Shown: piece by piece, positions 30,762 through 38,380 of the stretch | How positions within the stretch are numbered: position 1 is the first letter of the stretch | How the letters are laid out: each line of letters starts with the position of its first letter | NCBI RefSeq assembly: GCF_001487105.1 | Contig: NZ_LN913000.1 | Location: forward strand, 310,001-374,000 | DNA: 64,000 bases | Source of the DNA: Mediterraneibacter massiliensis | GTDB taxonomy: Bacteria; Bacillota; Clostridia; Lachnospirales; Lachnospiraceae | Reading direction: 5' to 3' | The notes under the pieces: generated by a model | The model's input: only the letters and a program-made list of their open reading frames with translations | The model's database searches: none | Told to the model about the DNA's origin: nothing | Translations under genes and position numbers: made by a program

Positions 30762-30815
30762 ATGAAAAAGTGTTCTATCTTTAGAACAATTATAGTATAT
30801 AAAATAATTGTGTAA
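30762..30815 (+). CDS. Possible 17-residue small ORF
   Basis: ATG at 30762 preceded by AAAGGGGG at good spacing encodes MKKCSIFRTIIVYKIIV and stops at 30813-30815. It is basic then hydrophobic. It could be a leader peptide or a small membrane peptide, or chance. It lies between the ddh hairpin and the thiC promoter with no other feature. No homology is claimed. Confidence 0.3.
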   Translation: MKKCSIFRTIIVYKIIV

Positions 30816-30890
30816 AAAGTGTGATGGACTTTTGAATGGATTATGAACAAATCTATAAAAAAATATGAAGAGTTCCCGCTAAGTTAGTAA

Positions 30891-30919
30891 TTGCAAATGC
30901 AATTGCAGTATATTATAAT
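30891..30919 (+). promoter_or_regulatory. Promoter of thiC
   Basis: TTGCAA at 30891-30896, a 17-base spacer and TATAAT at 30914-30919, about 12 bases before the riboswitch. Confidence 0.7.
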
Positions 30920-30930
30920 ACTTTTATAAA

Positions 30931-31016
30931 AAGGGGTGCTCGCGTTTAAAGCGGGCTGAGAGTAAGCTGAGATGCTTTAACCCATAACCTGATTTGGATA
31001 ATGCCAACGTAGGGAT
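30931..31016 (+). ncRNA. TPP riboswitch (THI element)
   Basis: Contains GGGGTGCTCG, GGGCTGAGAGTAAGCTGAGA, AACCCATAACCTGATTTGGA and TAATGCCAACGTAGGGA in canonical order. It controls thiC through the terminator that follows: thiamine pyrophosphate binding should stop transcription. Confidence 0.96.
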
Positions 31017-31049
31017 ATACGATCATGGACAGAGGATTAAGATGACCGG

Positions 31050-31090
31050 ACTGCCGCAAAGTATATGTATACGTTGCGGCAGTTTTTTTG
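31050..31090 (+). terminator. Riboswitch-controlled terminator before thiC
   Basis: ACTGCCGCAA pairs with TTGCGGCAGT round a 14-base loop, followed by seven T. It is the expression platform of the TPP riboswitch. Confidence 0.9.
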
Positions 31091-31140
31091 CTGCAATAGT
31101 ATTGTCTGATGAAGGAGCAAGAAAAGAAAGGTGGAAGAAT

Positions 31141-32448
31141 ATGATGAGAAACTTCTCGACACAGATGGAGGCAGCAAGAAAGGGAATCATAACAGAAGAA
31201 TTAAAAAAAGTAGCGCAAAAGGAAAGGATGACGACAGACGAGTTATTGCCGCTCGTAGCAGAAGGAAAAGTGGTGATATGCGCAAATAAAAATCATACTT
31301 GCATAGACCCGGAGGGAGTCGGTTCTATGCTCCGTACAAAAATAAATGTAAATTTAGGAGTTTCGCGAGACTGTAAAGACTATGATATAGAGATGAAAAA
31401 AGTGATGGAAGCTGTTAATATGGGAGCACATTCTATCATGGATCTTTCTTCCCACGGGGATACGATCCCTTTCCGGAGAAAGCTGACGGCAGAGTGTCCG
31501 GCAATGATCGGGACTGTGCCGGTATATGATTCAGTGATCCACTATCAGAGAGATCTAGATACATTATCGGCAAAAGATTTTATTGATGTGATCAGGCTTC
31601 ATGCAGAGGACGGCGTGGATTTTGTGACACTGCACTGTGGAATAACAAGAAAGACGATTGAGCAGATACGAAATCACAAAAGAAAGATGAATATTGTATC
31701 CAGAGGGGGATCGCTTGTTTTTGCATGGATGTGCATGACCGGGGAGGAAAATCCTTTTTATGAATATTATGATGAAATTCTGGATATTTGCCGGGAATAT
31801 GATGTCACGATTTCTTTGGGAGACGCATGTCGTCCCGGCTGCCTTGCGGATGCGACAGATGTATGCCAGATGGAAGAACTGATCCGGCTGGGTGAACTGA
31901 CAAAACGTGCCTGGGCGAAGGATGTGCAGGTGATGGTAGAAGGACCGGGACATATGCCGCTGGATCAGATCGCGGCCAATATGAAAGTACAGCAGTCTGT
32001 ATGCCAAGGCGCACCTTTTTATGTGTTAGGGCCATTGGTGACAGATATTGCGCCAGGATATGACCATATTACCGCGGCGATCGGAGGCGCAGTTGCCGCA
32101 GCGGCAGGAGCTGCCTTTTTGTGCTATGTAACGCCGGCGGAACATTTGGCTTTACCAAATGTAGAGGATGTAAAGCAGGGGATCATTGCCTCTAAGATCG
32201 CCGCGCATGCCGCAGATATAGCAAAAGGAGTAAGAGGAGCCAGAGAAATGGATGACCGGATGGCAGACGCAAGAAAAGCGCTGGATTGGGAAGCGCAGTG
32301 GGCATGTGCCTTTGACCCCGAGACAGCAAAGGCTATACGGGATGACAGAAGCCCCGAACATGATGATACTTGTTCCATGTGCGGAAAGTTCTGTGCAGTT
32401 CGCAGTATGAACAAAGCCTTGGCAGGAGAGCATATTGATATTCTATAG
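31141..32448 (+). CDS. thiC: ThiC, phosphomethylpyrimidine synthase
   Basis: A radical SAM enzyme that rearranges aminoimidazole ribotide into hydroxymethylpyrimidine phosphate for thiamine. The start at 31141 ([15 protein letters not shown]) has AAAGGTGG upstream; the open frame runs further up only through the riboswitch and terminator. The 435-residue length matches the short clostridial ThiC. Motifs include [50 protein letters not shown] and the C-terminal cluster motif [14 protein letters not shown]. No other thi gene is in the window. Confidence 0.97.
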   Translation: MMRNFSTQMEAARKGIITEELKKVAQKERMTTDELLPLVAEGKVVICANKNHTCIDPEGVGSMLRTKINVNLGVSRDCKDYDIEMKKVMEAVNMGAHSIMDLSSHGDTIPFRRKLTAECPAMIGTVPVYDSVIHYQRDLDTLSAKDFIDVIRLHAEDGVDFVTLHCGITRKTIEQIRNHKRKMNIVSRGGSLVFAWMCMTGEENPFYEYYDEILDICREYDVTISLGDACRPGCLADATDVCQMEELIRLGELTKRAWAKDVQVMVEGPGHMPLDQIAANMKVQQSVCQGAPFYVLGPLVTDIAPGYDHITAAIGGAVAAAAGAAFLCYVTPAEHLALPNVEDVKQGIIASKIAAHAADIAKGVRGAREMDDRMADARKALDWEAQWACAFDPETAKAIRDDRSPEHDDTCSMCGKFCAVRSMNKALAGEHIDIL

Positions 32449-32471
32449 ATAACAAAGATTTATAGCCGAAG

Positions 32472-32496
32472 CAGCCACCCATTAGGCGGGTGGCTG
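32472..32496 (+). terminator. Hairpin after thiC
   Basis: CAGCCACCC pairs with GGGTGGCTG round seven bases. The following sequence is only weakly T-rich (TGTCTATC). Confidence 0.6.
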
Positions 32497-32514
32497 TGTC
32501 TATCAAGCTTCTTC

Positions 32515-32600
32515 TCATGCTTTATCAGCAATTTTCTTGACTGCTTGAAGTTTTGCCCATTGTTCTTCAGCGGTCAGTTTCACAAATGCAATGGATCATT
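32515..32600 (-). pseudogene. Short coding-like remnant, family unknown
   Basis: Read leftwards, the frame ending at 32515-32517 gives SIAFVKLTAEEQWAKLQA then VKKIADKA and a stop, preceded by an in-frame stop. It looks like the helical C-terminus of a lost protein. Nothing upstream continues it. I do not recognise the family, and chance is possible. The rest of 32449-32700 holds only the thiC hairpin. Confidence 0.2.
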
Positions 32601-32701
32601 TCCAATAAAGATATTTTGCAATTGGTTTATAGCCTCTGGAAAAAGCCCAAAAATCTTGATTTATAGATACAAAAAGAGTATACTAAATACATAAATAAGA
32701 A

Positions 32702-32836
32702 AATTCTTCGGGGTCGGGTGTAAGTCCCAACCGGCGGTAAAGTCCGCGACCTGCCTTATGTAGGCAGCTGAATCGGTGACATGGTGAGAAGCTGTGAATT
32801 CCGATACCGACAGTAAAGTCTGGATGAGAGAAGAAA
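32702..32836 (+). ncRNA. FMN riboswitch (RFN element)
   Basis: ATTCTTCGGGGTCGGGTGTA, CCGGCGGTAAAGTCCGCGA, GGCAGCTGAATCGGTG and GTAAAGTCTGGATGAGAGAA are in canonical order, closed by TTCTTC with GAAGAA. It sits before ribU and is followed by a terminator, so FMN should switch off riboflavin import. Confidence 0.97.
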
Positions 32837-32861
32837 TTGTGTCATAGAAATAGCGACGGGA

Positions 32862-32888
32862 CCTCGAACAATGATTCGAGGCTTTTTT
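32862..32888 (+). terminator. FMN-riboswitch terminator
   Basis: CCTCGAA pairs with TTCGAGG round six bases, followed by a run of seven T after GC. Confidence 0.9.
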
Positions 32889-33030
32889 TATTAAGATATG
32901 CCTGCATAAAAGCTCCGGACAGATGTTTGAGAATATGTGACTGAGAAAATGACAGAATTGCCAGGAAGATGTTTTCTTTTCTATCGGATCAAACAATCCG
33001 AAAACATAAAAAGAAAAGGAGAGAAATGAA

Positions 33031-33657
33031 ATGAGTTCAGAGACAAATGTAGCGGAAAAACAAATGCACAAAACAGGTGTGAAGATGGTGGTTCAAGTAG
33101 GGATGTTGGCAGCCTTGGCATTGATTTTGATGTTTTTCGAGATTCCTCTTCCCTTTGCGCCGGCTTTTTATGAAATAGACTTCAGTGAGGTCCCGGTCTT
33201 GATCGGGTGTTTTACAATGGGGCCTATGGCGGGGGCAGCAGTCGAACTCGTAAAAATCTTACTTGCTTTAGTATTGAAAGGAACGACTACGGCAGGAGTT
33301 GGTGAACTGGCCAATTTTATCATCGGGTGTTCTTTCTGTGTGCCGGCAGGACTGATCTATAAGAAAAACCGCACCCGAAAAAGTGCATTGATCGGAATGG
33401 GAACAGGGACTATTTTGATGACTGTGATCGGATGCGTGATTAATGCGTTTGTGCTTCTTCCAGTATATTCAGCGGCCTTCGGGATGCCTTTGGAAGCGCT
33501 GGTGGATATGGGAACAGCGGTCAACAGCCATATTACTAATCTTACGACTTTTGTCATGCTGGCTGTGGCGCCGTTTAATTTATTGAAGGGCATATTGGTG
33601 TCTGTGATCGTATTTTTGATCTATAAAAAAATCAGTCCTATATTTAAGATGCATTAA
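33031..33657 (+). CDS. ribU: RibU, riboflavin ECF transporter S component
   Basis: A 208-residue membrane protein that binds riboflavin for an ECF importer. About five to six hydrophobic segments are seen. RibU features are LALILMFFEIPLPFAPAFYE, DFSEVPVLIGCFTMGPMAG, AAVELVKILLALVLKGTTTA and GELANFIIG. AAAAGGAGAG precedes the ATG. It is controlled by the FMN riboswitch and needs an EcfAAT module from elsewhere, as bioY does. Confidence 0.95.
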   Translation: MSSETNVAEKQMHKTGVKMVVQVGMLAALALILMFFEIPLPFAPAFYEIDFSEVPVLIGCFTMGPMAGAAVELVKILLALVLKGTTTAGVGELANFIIGCSFCVPAGLIYKKNRTRKSALIGMGTGTILMTVIGCVINAFVLLPVYSAAFGMPLEALVDMGTAVNSHITNLTTFVMLAVAPFNLLKGILVSVIVFLIYKKISPIFKMH

Positions 33658-33808
33658 AATAGATTTTTAGCAGGCAGAACTAAATACATAGGCAACCGGA
33701 TCCGGGATCTTGCAGGAAGTTGAGAGATCTAAGGCGGAAACATGTAAAATTTAAGTAAATAAAATAGAGAAAGCGTTAAATGAGTCGAACTGTGTAGAAA
33801 TAAAAAAG

Positions 33809-33837
33809 TTGACAGAATAGATTTTTTATATTAGAAT
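33809..33837 (+). promoter_or_regulatory. Promoter of the SleB-like hydrolase gene
   Basis: TTGACA at 33809-33814, a 17-base spacer and TAGAAT at 33832-33837. Confidence 0.7.
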
Positions 33838-33908
33838 AACGTCTGTAACATTTTTGTAATATCTGTAATATATATGAAAAGATATTGCAATAAATCGGAG
33901 GTAGGAGT

Positions 33909-34658
33909 ATGAAACAATATAAAAAATTTATTGCTATGCTGTCGGCTGTCACTATATGCACAGCGGCGGTCCCGGGGGTTGACAGTATAGCGGCGCAGCC
34001 AGAAGAGGCTGCTGTATCTGCTATGATCTTAAACCAGAGGAACGGGGAGTGGACTCTGGAGAGGATTTTAAAAGAAATACCGAGTGCCGCTATAAAAGAT
34101 GCAAAGGGAATGGCGGAAAAAGCGAAAACATCTTATACCATAAAGAAAAAAGAGGAAGAAAAAAAGGAGCAGGAAGAAGCACAGAAGAAAGCGGAGGAAG
34201 AACGGCTTGCCCAGGAGGCGGCGCAGGCAGCGGAAGAGGCCAGACAACAGGAGGCGGCGCAGGCAGCGATACAGGCACAGGAAGCGGAGGATTCTGCGTC
34301 CTGGAGTCAGGAGGGTGTACAGGTATCCTGGGATGAGCAGAGCCTTCTGGCAGCATTGATATACTGTGAGGCAGGCAATCAGCCCTATGAGGGGCAAGTG
34401 GCTGTAGGCGCAGTCGTCATGAACCGTGTGAGAAGCGGAGCGTATCCCAATACAATAGCAGAAGTCATTTATCAGCCTGGACAGTTTGGACCGGCTATGA
34501 CAGGATGGTTGGATTCGGTGCTTTCAAGCGGAGGATATACAGATACCGCCATGCAGGCGGCAGCAGATGCACTGGCAGGCAGCAATCCGATCGGAGACTG
34601 CATGTCTTTTGGCAATGGAAACTGGGGGATCCAGATAGGAGATCATTATTTCCATTAG
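33909..34658 (+). CDS. Secreted cell-wall hydrolase, SleB/Hydrolase_2 type
   Basis: A 249-residue exported protein. Residues 1-29 look like a signal peptide (MKQYKKFIAMLSAVTICTAA). A long Lys/Glu/Gln/Ala coiled-coil (about 75-125) follows. The C-terminal 110 residues carry the SleB/CwlJ-type hydrolase fold: ALIYCEAGNQPYEGQVAVGA with the putative catalytic Glu, VVMNRVRSGAYPNTIAEVIY, FGPAMTGWLD and MSFGNGNWGIQIGDHYF. Family members cut peptidoglycan in spore cortex or vegetative walls; which applies here is not clear. It has its own promoter and terminator. Confidence 0.9.
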   Translation: MKQYKKFIAMLSAVTICTAAVPGVDSIAAQPEEAAVSAMILNQRNGEWTLERILKEIPSAAIKDAKGMAEKAKTSYTIKKKEEEKKEQEEAQKKAEEERLAQEAAQAAEEARQQEAAQAAIQAQEAEDSASWSQEGVQVSWDEQSLLAALIYCEAGNQPYEGQVAVGAVVMNRVRSGAYPNTIAEVIYQPGQFGPAMTGWLDSVLSSGGYTDTAMQAAADALAGSNPIGDCMSFGNGNWGIQIGDHYFH

Positions 34659-34726
34659 GAGTAAACATACAGTTATCGCGCTTACGTTCTTCCGCACTTA
34701 AGTTTATATTCAAAACGTAAAAAATC

Positions 34727-34808
34727 GACTTCACGCTGCTGCGTATTTTCGCCGAAAGGCAAAAACACTTCTGTTTGAAAGTCGGCAGCAGCGTGAAGTC
34801 GTCTTTTT
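34727..34808 (+). terminator. Long terminator after the SleB-like gene
   Basis: GACTTCACGCTGCTGC (34727-34742) pairs perfectly with 34785-34800, with a smaller inner stem (TTTCGCC/GGCAAA), followed by a T run. Confidence 0.85.
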
Positions 34809-34828
34809 TTGAAATTTCATTGAGGAAT

Positions 34829-34924
34829 CTGCCTTCTGATAGTGGAGTGAAACTTCTGCTTGGAAGAGACAGTGGTTCTTTGCGTATCTTCTATAATAGA
34901 TTTCACTCTTTCTCTAAAAGGCAG
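34829..34924. repeat. Nested inverted repeats after topB
   Basis: CTGCCTT (34829-34835) pairs with AAGGCAG (34918-34924), and inside it GAGTGAAA (34845-34852) pairs with TTTCACTC (34901-34908). The 96-base structure follows the topB stop on the minus strand. It may be a terminator region or a small element remnant. Confidence 0.4.
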
Positions 34925-34938
34925 TTCGTCAGTTAAGT

Positions 34939-37146
34939 TTATAATTTCAGTTTGGAAAGCGCATCTGCAAAGGCGTTGTTGATAGGGGCTTCAGCCTCTT
35001 TTTTTTGTTTTTTTAAATAGGCGTTTACATCTTTTTTTGTAGCGCTTTTTCCTTCCTTTTTCTTCCGGTCCTGGAAGGAACTTAGTTTTTCTTTATATCC
35101 ACAGGAGCAAACAAAACGCTGTCCATCCGCTTTGCCGACCAGCTCCATTTTTTTGTGACACATGGGGCAGCGGGCGTTGGTCAGTCGGGAGATTGTCTCG
35201 CGGTGTCCGCATGTTCTGTCCTGGCAGACGAGCATGCGTCCATGTTTTCCATTGACCAGCAGCATATATTTCCCACATTTTGGACACTTGGTCCGTGTCA
35301 GGTTGTCATGCCTGAAGGTACCGGAAGCTGTCCGGATATCCTGTATGAGAGTCTGCGTATATCCCTCGATCTCGTGCATGAAATGTCGGTCCGATTCTTT
35401 GCCTTTTGCGATGGACTGCAGACGCAGTTCCCATTGAGCGGTAAGTTCCGGGCTTTTTAGATCTTCCGGCACAAGGGCAAGCAATTGTTTTCCTTTGGAG
35501 GTGATATGCAGTTCATGTCCCTTCTTTTCCATAAGAAAGCTGCTCAATAATTTCTCAATGATATCTGCCCGTGTAGCCACGGTTCCGAGGCCTCCTGTTT
35601 CTCCAAGTGTGCGTACAAGTGTTTTATCCTTGCGTGCCATGTATTTGGTTGGATTTTCCATAGCGGAGATGAGAGTGCCCTCTGTGAAATAGGCGGGCGG
35701 TTTTGTTTTCCCCTCCGTTATGGCAAGAGAAGAAATGAGAATCGATTCTCCCTTCTGGACGGCAGGAAATGTCTGGATAGAAGAAAGAGCGTCTTCACTG
35801 TCCTCTTCTATTCCCGGTATGTCTGCATCGTATGCTTCCCGCCAGCCGGCAGTCAGGAGTCGCTGTCCCTTGGCGGTAAAGACAGCTGGATCCTTAGATC
35901 CTTGTATGGAGACACAGCCTTGGAGAGAAGTTTCTTCATACTCACAGGCAGGAGATAAAACAGCGAGAAAACGCCGTACGACTAAATCGTAGATTTTTCT
36001 TTCTTCATTTGTCATATGTTCTAACTGTACAAACTGTTCAGTTGGAATGATCGCATGGTGGTCGGAGACTTTGCTGTTGTCTACAAAAGATTTATTTGGT
36101 TTTATCTTTTGAAAGGAAAGCTTGCCCGCCAGTCGTCTATAAGGTCCTACGGCACATGCCTGAAGACGTTCTTTCAGCGTATCTGTCATGTCGCTTGTCA
36201 GATAACGGGAATCTGTCCTTGGATACGTCAATACCTTGTGATTTTCATAAAGTCTCTGCATGATATTGAGCGTTTCCTTTGCAGAAAAACCAAATTTGGC
36301 ATTTGCTTCCCGTTGTAGTGCGGTTAGGTCATAAAGTGCGGGGGAAAAAGACTTTTTTGCCTTTTTATGAACATCTGTGACAGTCAATCTATCTGCCGCA
36401 TGCTGACAAAGCTTTTGTATATGCTCCTTATTGGGCGTACGGTTCGTGTTTGTATGGCTGTTTATCCAAGTAAAGGTAATGCCGTTTGCTATAGCCTTCA
36501 TGCCATAGTATGGCTGGGGAGTGAAGTTTTTAATCTCCTCTTCACGTGCAGCGATCATGGCAAGCGTTGGTGTCTGTACACGTCCGCAGGAAAGCTGCGC
36601 GTTATATTTACAGGTCAGGGCTCGAGTCGCATTGATGCCTACGACCCAGTCGGACTGTGCTCTTGCCACGGCAGCTTTATAAAGCGGTTCGTAAACTTTT
36701 CCCGGTTTTAAGTGTGCAAATCCATCCCGGATCGCTTTATCAGTGACAGAAGAAATCCAGAGCCGCTGTACTGGCTTTTTGCTGCCGGCTTTTTCCAAGA
36801 TCCAGCGGGCGACCAGTTCCCCTTCACGGCCGGCATCTGTGGCAATGATGATACTGTTTACGTCTTTTCGATACAACTGTTCTTTTACAGCACGATATTG
36901 CCGGGATGTCTGTTTTATGACGGTCAGTTTCCAGTCTTTTGGCAGTATAGGTAAAGTATCTATATCCCATGTTTTATATTGCGTGCCATATTCTTCCGGA
37001 TCTGCCAAAGTGACGAGATGTCCGAGCGACCAGGTGACGATATATTTTTCTCCCTCCAGAAAGGTATCGGTTTTCTTTTTACAGTTAAGGACACGGGCAA
37101 TATCCCGTGCCACAGATGGTTTTTCAGCAATGACCAGTTGTTTCAT
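34939..37146 (-). CDS. topB: DNA topoisomerase III
   Basis: A type IA topoisomerase that passes single strands and decatenates DNA. The start at 37146 (MKQLVIAEKPSVARDIARVL) has AAAAGGAGT before it; the longer frame overlaps yitT. The 735-residue protein shows the TOPRIM parts (IAEKPSVA, TDAGREGELVARWI), SCGRVQTPTLAM, and the catalytic Y308 in LTYPRTDSRYL. Two C-terminal zinc-ribbon-like modules (CPKCGKYMLL to CQDRTC, CPMCHKKMEL to CSC) follow, then a basic tail. It lies 28 bases after yitT on the same strand. Confidence 0.95.
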   Translation of the reverse strand: MKQLVIAEKPSVARDIARVLNCKKKTDTFLEGEKYIVTWSLGHLVTLADPEEYGTQYKTWDIDTLPILPKDWKLTVIKQTSRQYRAVKEQLYRKDVNSIIIATDAGREGELVARWILEKAGSKKPVQRLWISSVTDKAIRDGFAHLKPGKVYEPLYKAAVARAQSDWVVGINATRALTCKYNAQLSCGRVQTPTLAMIAAREEEIKNFTPQPYYGMKAIANGITFTWINSHTNTNRTPNKEHIQKLCQHAADRLTVTDVHKKAKKSFSPALYDLTALQREANAKFGFSAKETLNIMQRLYENHKVLTYPRTDSRYLTSDMTDTLKERLQACAVGPYRRLAGKLSFQKIKPNKSFVDNSKVSDHHAIIPTEQFVQLEHMTNEERKIYDLVVRRFLAVLSPACEYEETSLQGCVSIQGSKDPAVFTAKGQRLLTAGWREAYDADIPGIEEDSEDALSSIQTFPAVQKGESILISSLAITEGKTKPPAYFTEGTLISAMENPTKYMARKDKTLVRTLGETGGLGTVATRADIIEKLLSSFLMEKKGHELHITSKGKQLLALVPEDLKSPELTAQWELRLQSIAKGKESDRHFMHEIEGYTQTLIQDIRTASGTFRHDNLTRTKCPKCGKYMLLVNGKHGRMLVCQDRTCGHRETISRLTNARCPMCHKKMELVGKADGQRFVCSCGYKEKLSSFQDRKKKEGKSATKKDVNAYLKKQKKEAEAPINNAFADALSKLKL

Positions 37147-37174
37147 GATAAGGACTCCTTTTGTTGACAAAGTT

Positions 37175-38017
37175 TTAAACACTATGGAAGCCTTTGCCTA
37201 TGATCTCACTTGTATTAGAGATTAGAATAAAAGCTTCCGGCTGTGTCTCTTTGATATAATTACGCAGGCGGACGGCCTGGGGGCGGTTTAATGCCGTAAG
37301 GACAATGTATTTGTCTTTTCCGGAGAAGGCGCCCTGCGCATGACATATCGTCGCACTCCTATGTAAAGTCTGGACGATGAATTTGCAGACAGACTGTGGA
37401 TGGTCACATATGACATTGCAGTATTTGGACAAGTTAAAACTCTCAATAAAAGTATCGATCATAAAGGAGCGGATAGCAAGTCCAAGGAAGGAATAAAGTC
37501 CTGTTTCAATATCAAACATAAAACAGCCGGCTACGGTAATGAGTATGTCCGTGACAAGTAAAGCTTTCCCAATATCAAAACTGGAATATTTCTTAAGGAT
37601 CATGGCGATAATATCGGTGCCGCCGCTGGAGGATCCAATATTAAAAAGAATAGCTGAACCAAGTGCCGGAAGGGCAATAGCAAAGCACAGTTCCAGCATG
37701 GGCTGATCGGTAAGCGGACCGCTCATAGGACAGATACGTTCCAGAACGGAGAGCGAAAAGGATAGAAGAATACTGCAGTAAGCGGTTTTTGCAGCAAATT
37801 TTTTCCCGAGAATCAGGAACCCTATGATAAGTAAAATCATATTCATGACAAAGGTAAAATCACTGGCGGACATAATGCCGGTATGGGCAACTAAAACAGC
37901 CAGTCCGGTGATCCCTCCAAAAGTAAAATTGTTTGTAAATTTGAAAAAATAGGTTCCTACAGCCATGATCAGCGTACTTGCTGTGAGCAGCAGAAAATGG
38001 CGGACTTTTTCTTTCAT
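37175..38017 (-). CDS. YitT-family membrane protein with DUF2179 domain
   Basis: A 280-residue protein. Five or six hydrophobic segments fill the first 190 residues (TLIMAVGTYFFKFTNNFTFG, GGITGLAVLV, SAILFNIGSSSGGTDIIAMI, the YitT hallmark). A soluble C-terminal DUF2179 domain ends in QAVRLRNYIKETQPEAFILI then SNTSEIIGKGF. The function of the family is unsettled. Its promoter overlaps the start of the 187-bp duplication made by the neighbouring IS. Probably co-transcribed with topB. Confidence 0.92.
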   Translation of the reverse strand: MKEKVRHFLLLTASTLIMAVGTYFFKFTNNFTFGGITGLAVLVAHTGIMSASDFTFVMNMILLIIGFLILGKKFAAKTAYCSILLSFSLSVLERICPMSGPLTDQPMLELCFAIALPALGSAILFNIGSSSGGTDIIAMILKKYSSFDIGKALLVTDILITVAGCFMFDIETGLYSFLGLAIRSFMIDTFIESFNLSKYCNVICDHPQSVCKFIVQTLHRSATICHAQGAFSGKDKYIVLTALNRPQAVRLRNYIKETQPEAFILISNTSEIIGKGFHSV

Positions 38018-38059
38018 CTGCAGAGCCTCCTCATTCGCGATAATCGACTTTCTAAACGA

Positions 38060-38088
38060 ATTGTAACGTGTCGAATATGAAAAGTCAA
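38060..38088 (-). promoter_or_regulatory. Promoter of yitT-topB
   Basis: On the minus strand TTGACT (38083-38088), a 17-base spacer and TACAAT (38060-38065). It lies wholly inside the left 187-bp direct repeat. An identical copy at 40220-40248 points into the IS. Confidence 0.7.
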
Positions 38089-38246
38089 CGCATTAAGAGT
38101 CGGTTATCGGGAAATACTATTTTTCCGTAAGGAGGACGAAATCTATGTATCGCTATTTACCGATTCGAGATATTTACGCGAGAGAAATCACAGATTCCAG
38201 AGGTAACCCTGCTTTTGAGGCAGAAGTTCTGGCAGGAGAGGATATT
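38060..38246. repeat. 187-bp target-site duplication, left copy
   Basis: Identical over all 187 bases to 40220-40406 and directly flanking the IS1634-family element. It holds the yitT promoter, the enolase-like gene's upstream region, ribosome site and first 34 codons. IS1634 is known for unusually long, variable target duplications. Confidence 0.95.
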
Positions 38247-38264
38247 CGGGGGTTTGACAGTTGA
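38145..38264 (+). pseudogene. Truncated 5' copy of the enolase-like gene
   Basis: Starts with the same ribosome site and ATG as the intact gene at 40305 and matches its first 34 codons (MYRYLPIRDIYAREITDSRG onward). It then runs into the IS end (RGFDS) and stops after 39 codons. It is a by-product of the target duplication. If translated it would give a useless short peptide. Confidence 0.9.
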
Positions 38265-38380
38265 ATAAAGAAAAAAACCTTACAATGCCTATAAAAAGGC
38301 ACTTTTTTTGTCAAATTTTTTAAATTTATTAGTGCTTGTTTGTGCTAGTTGTGATATAATAAAAAGAAAAGAGGTTTTTT

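Noticed and set aside
30994..31140. N-terminal extension of ThiC by 49 codons
   Set aside because: It would begin inside the TPP riboswitch and run through its terminator. The start at 31141 has a ribosome site.
33695..33715. CCGGATCCGG palindrome after ribU
   Set aside because: A single 10-base palindrome with no repeat, promoter or T run nearby; likely chance.
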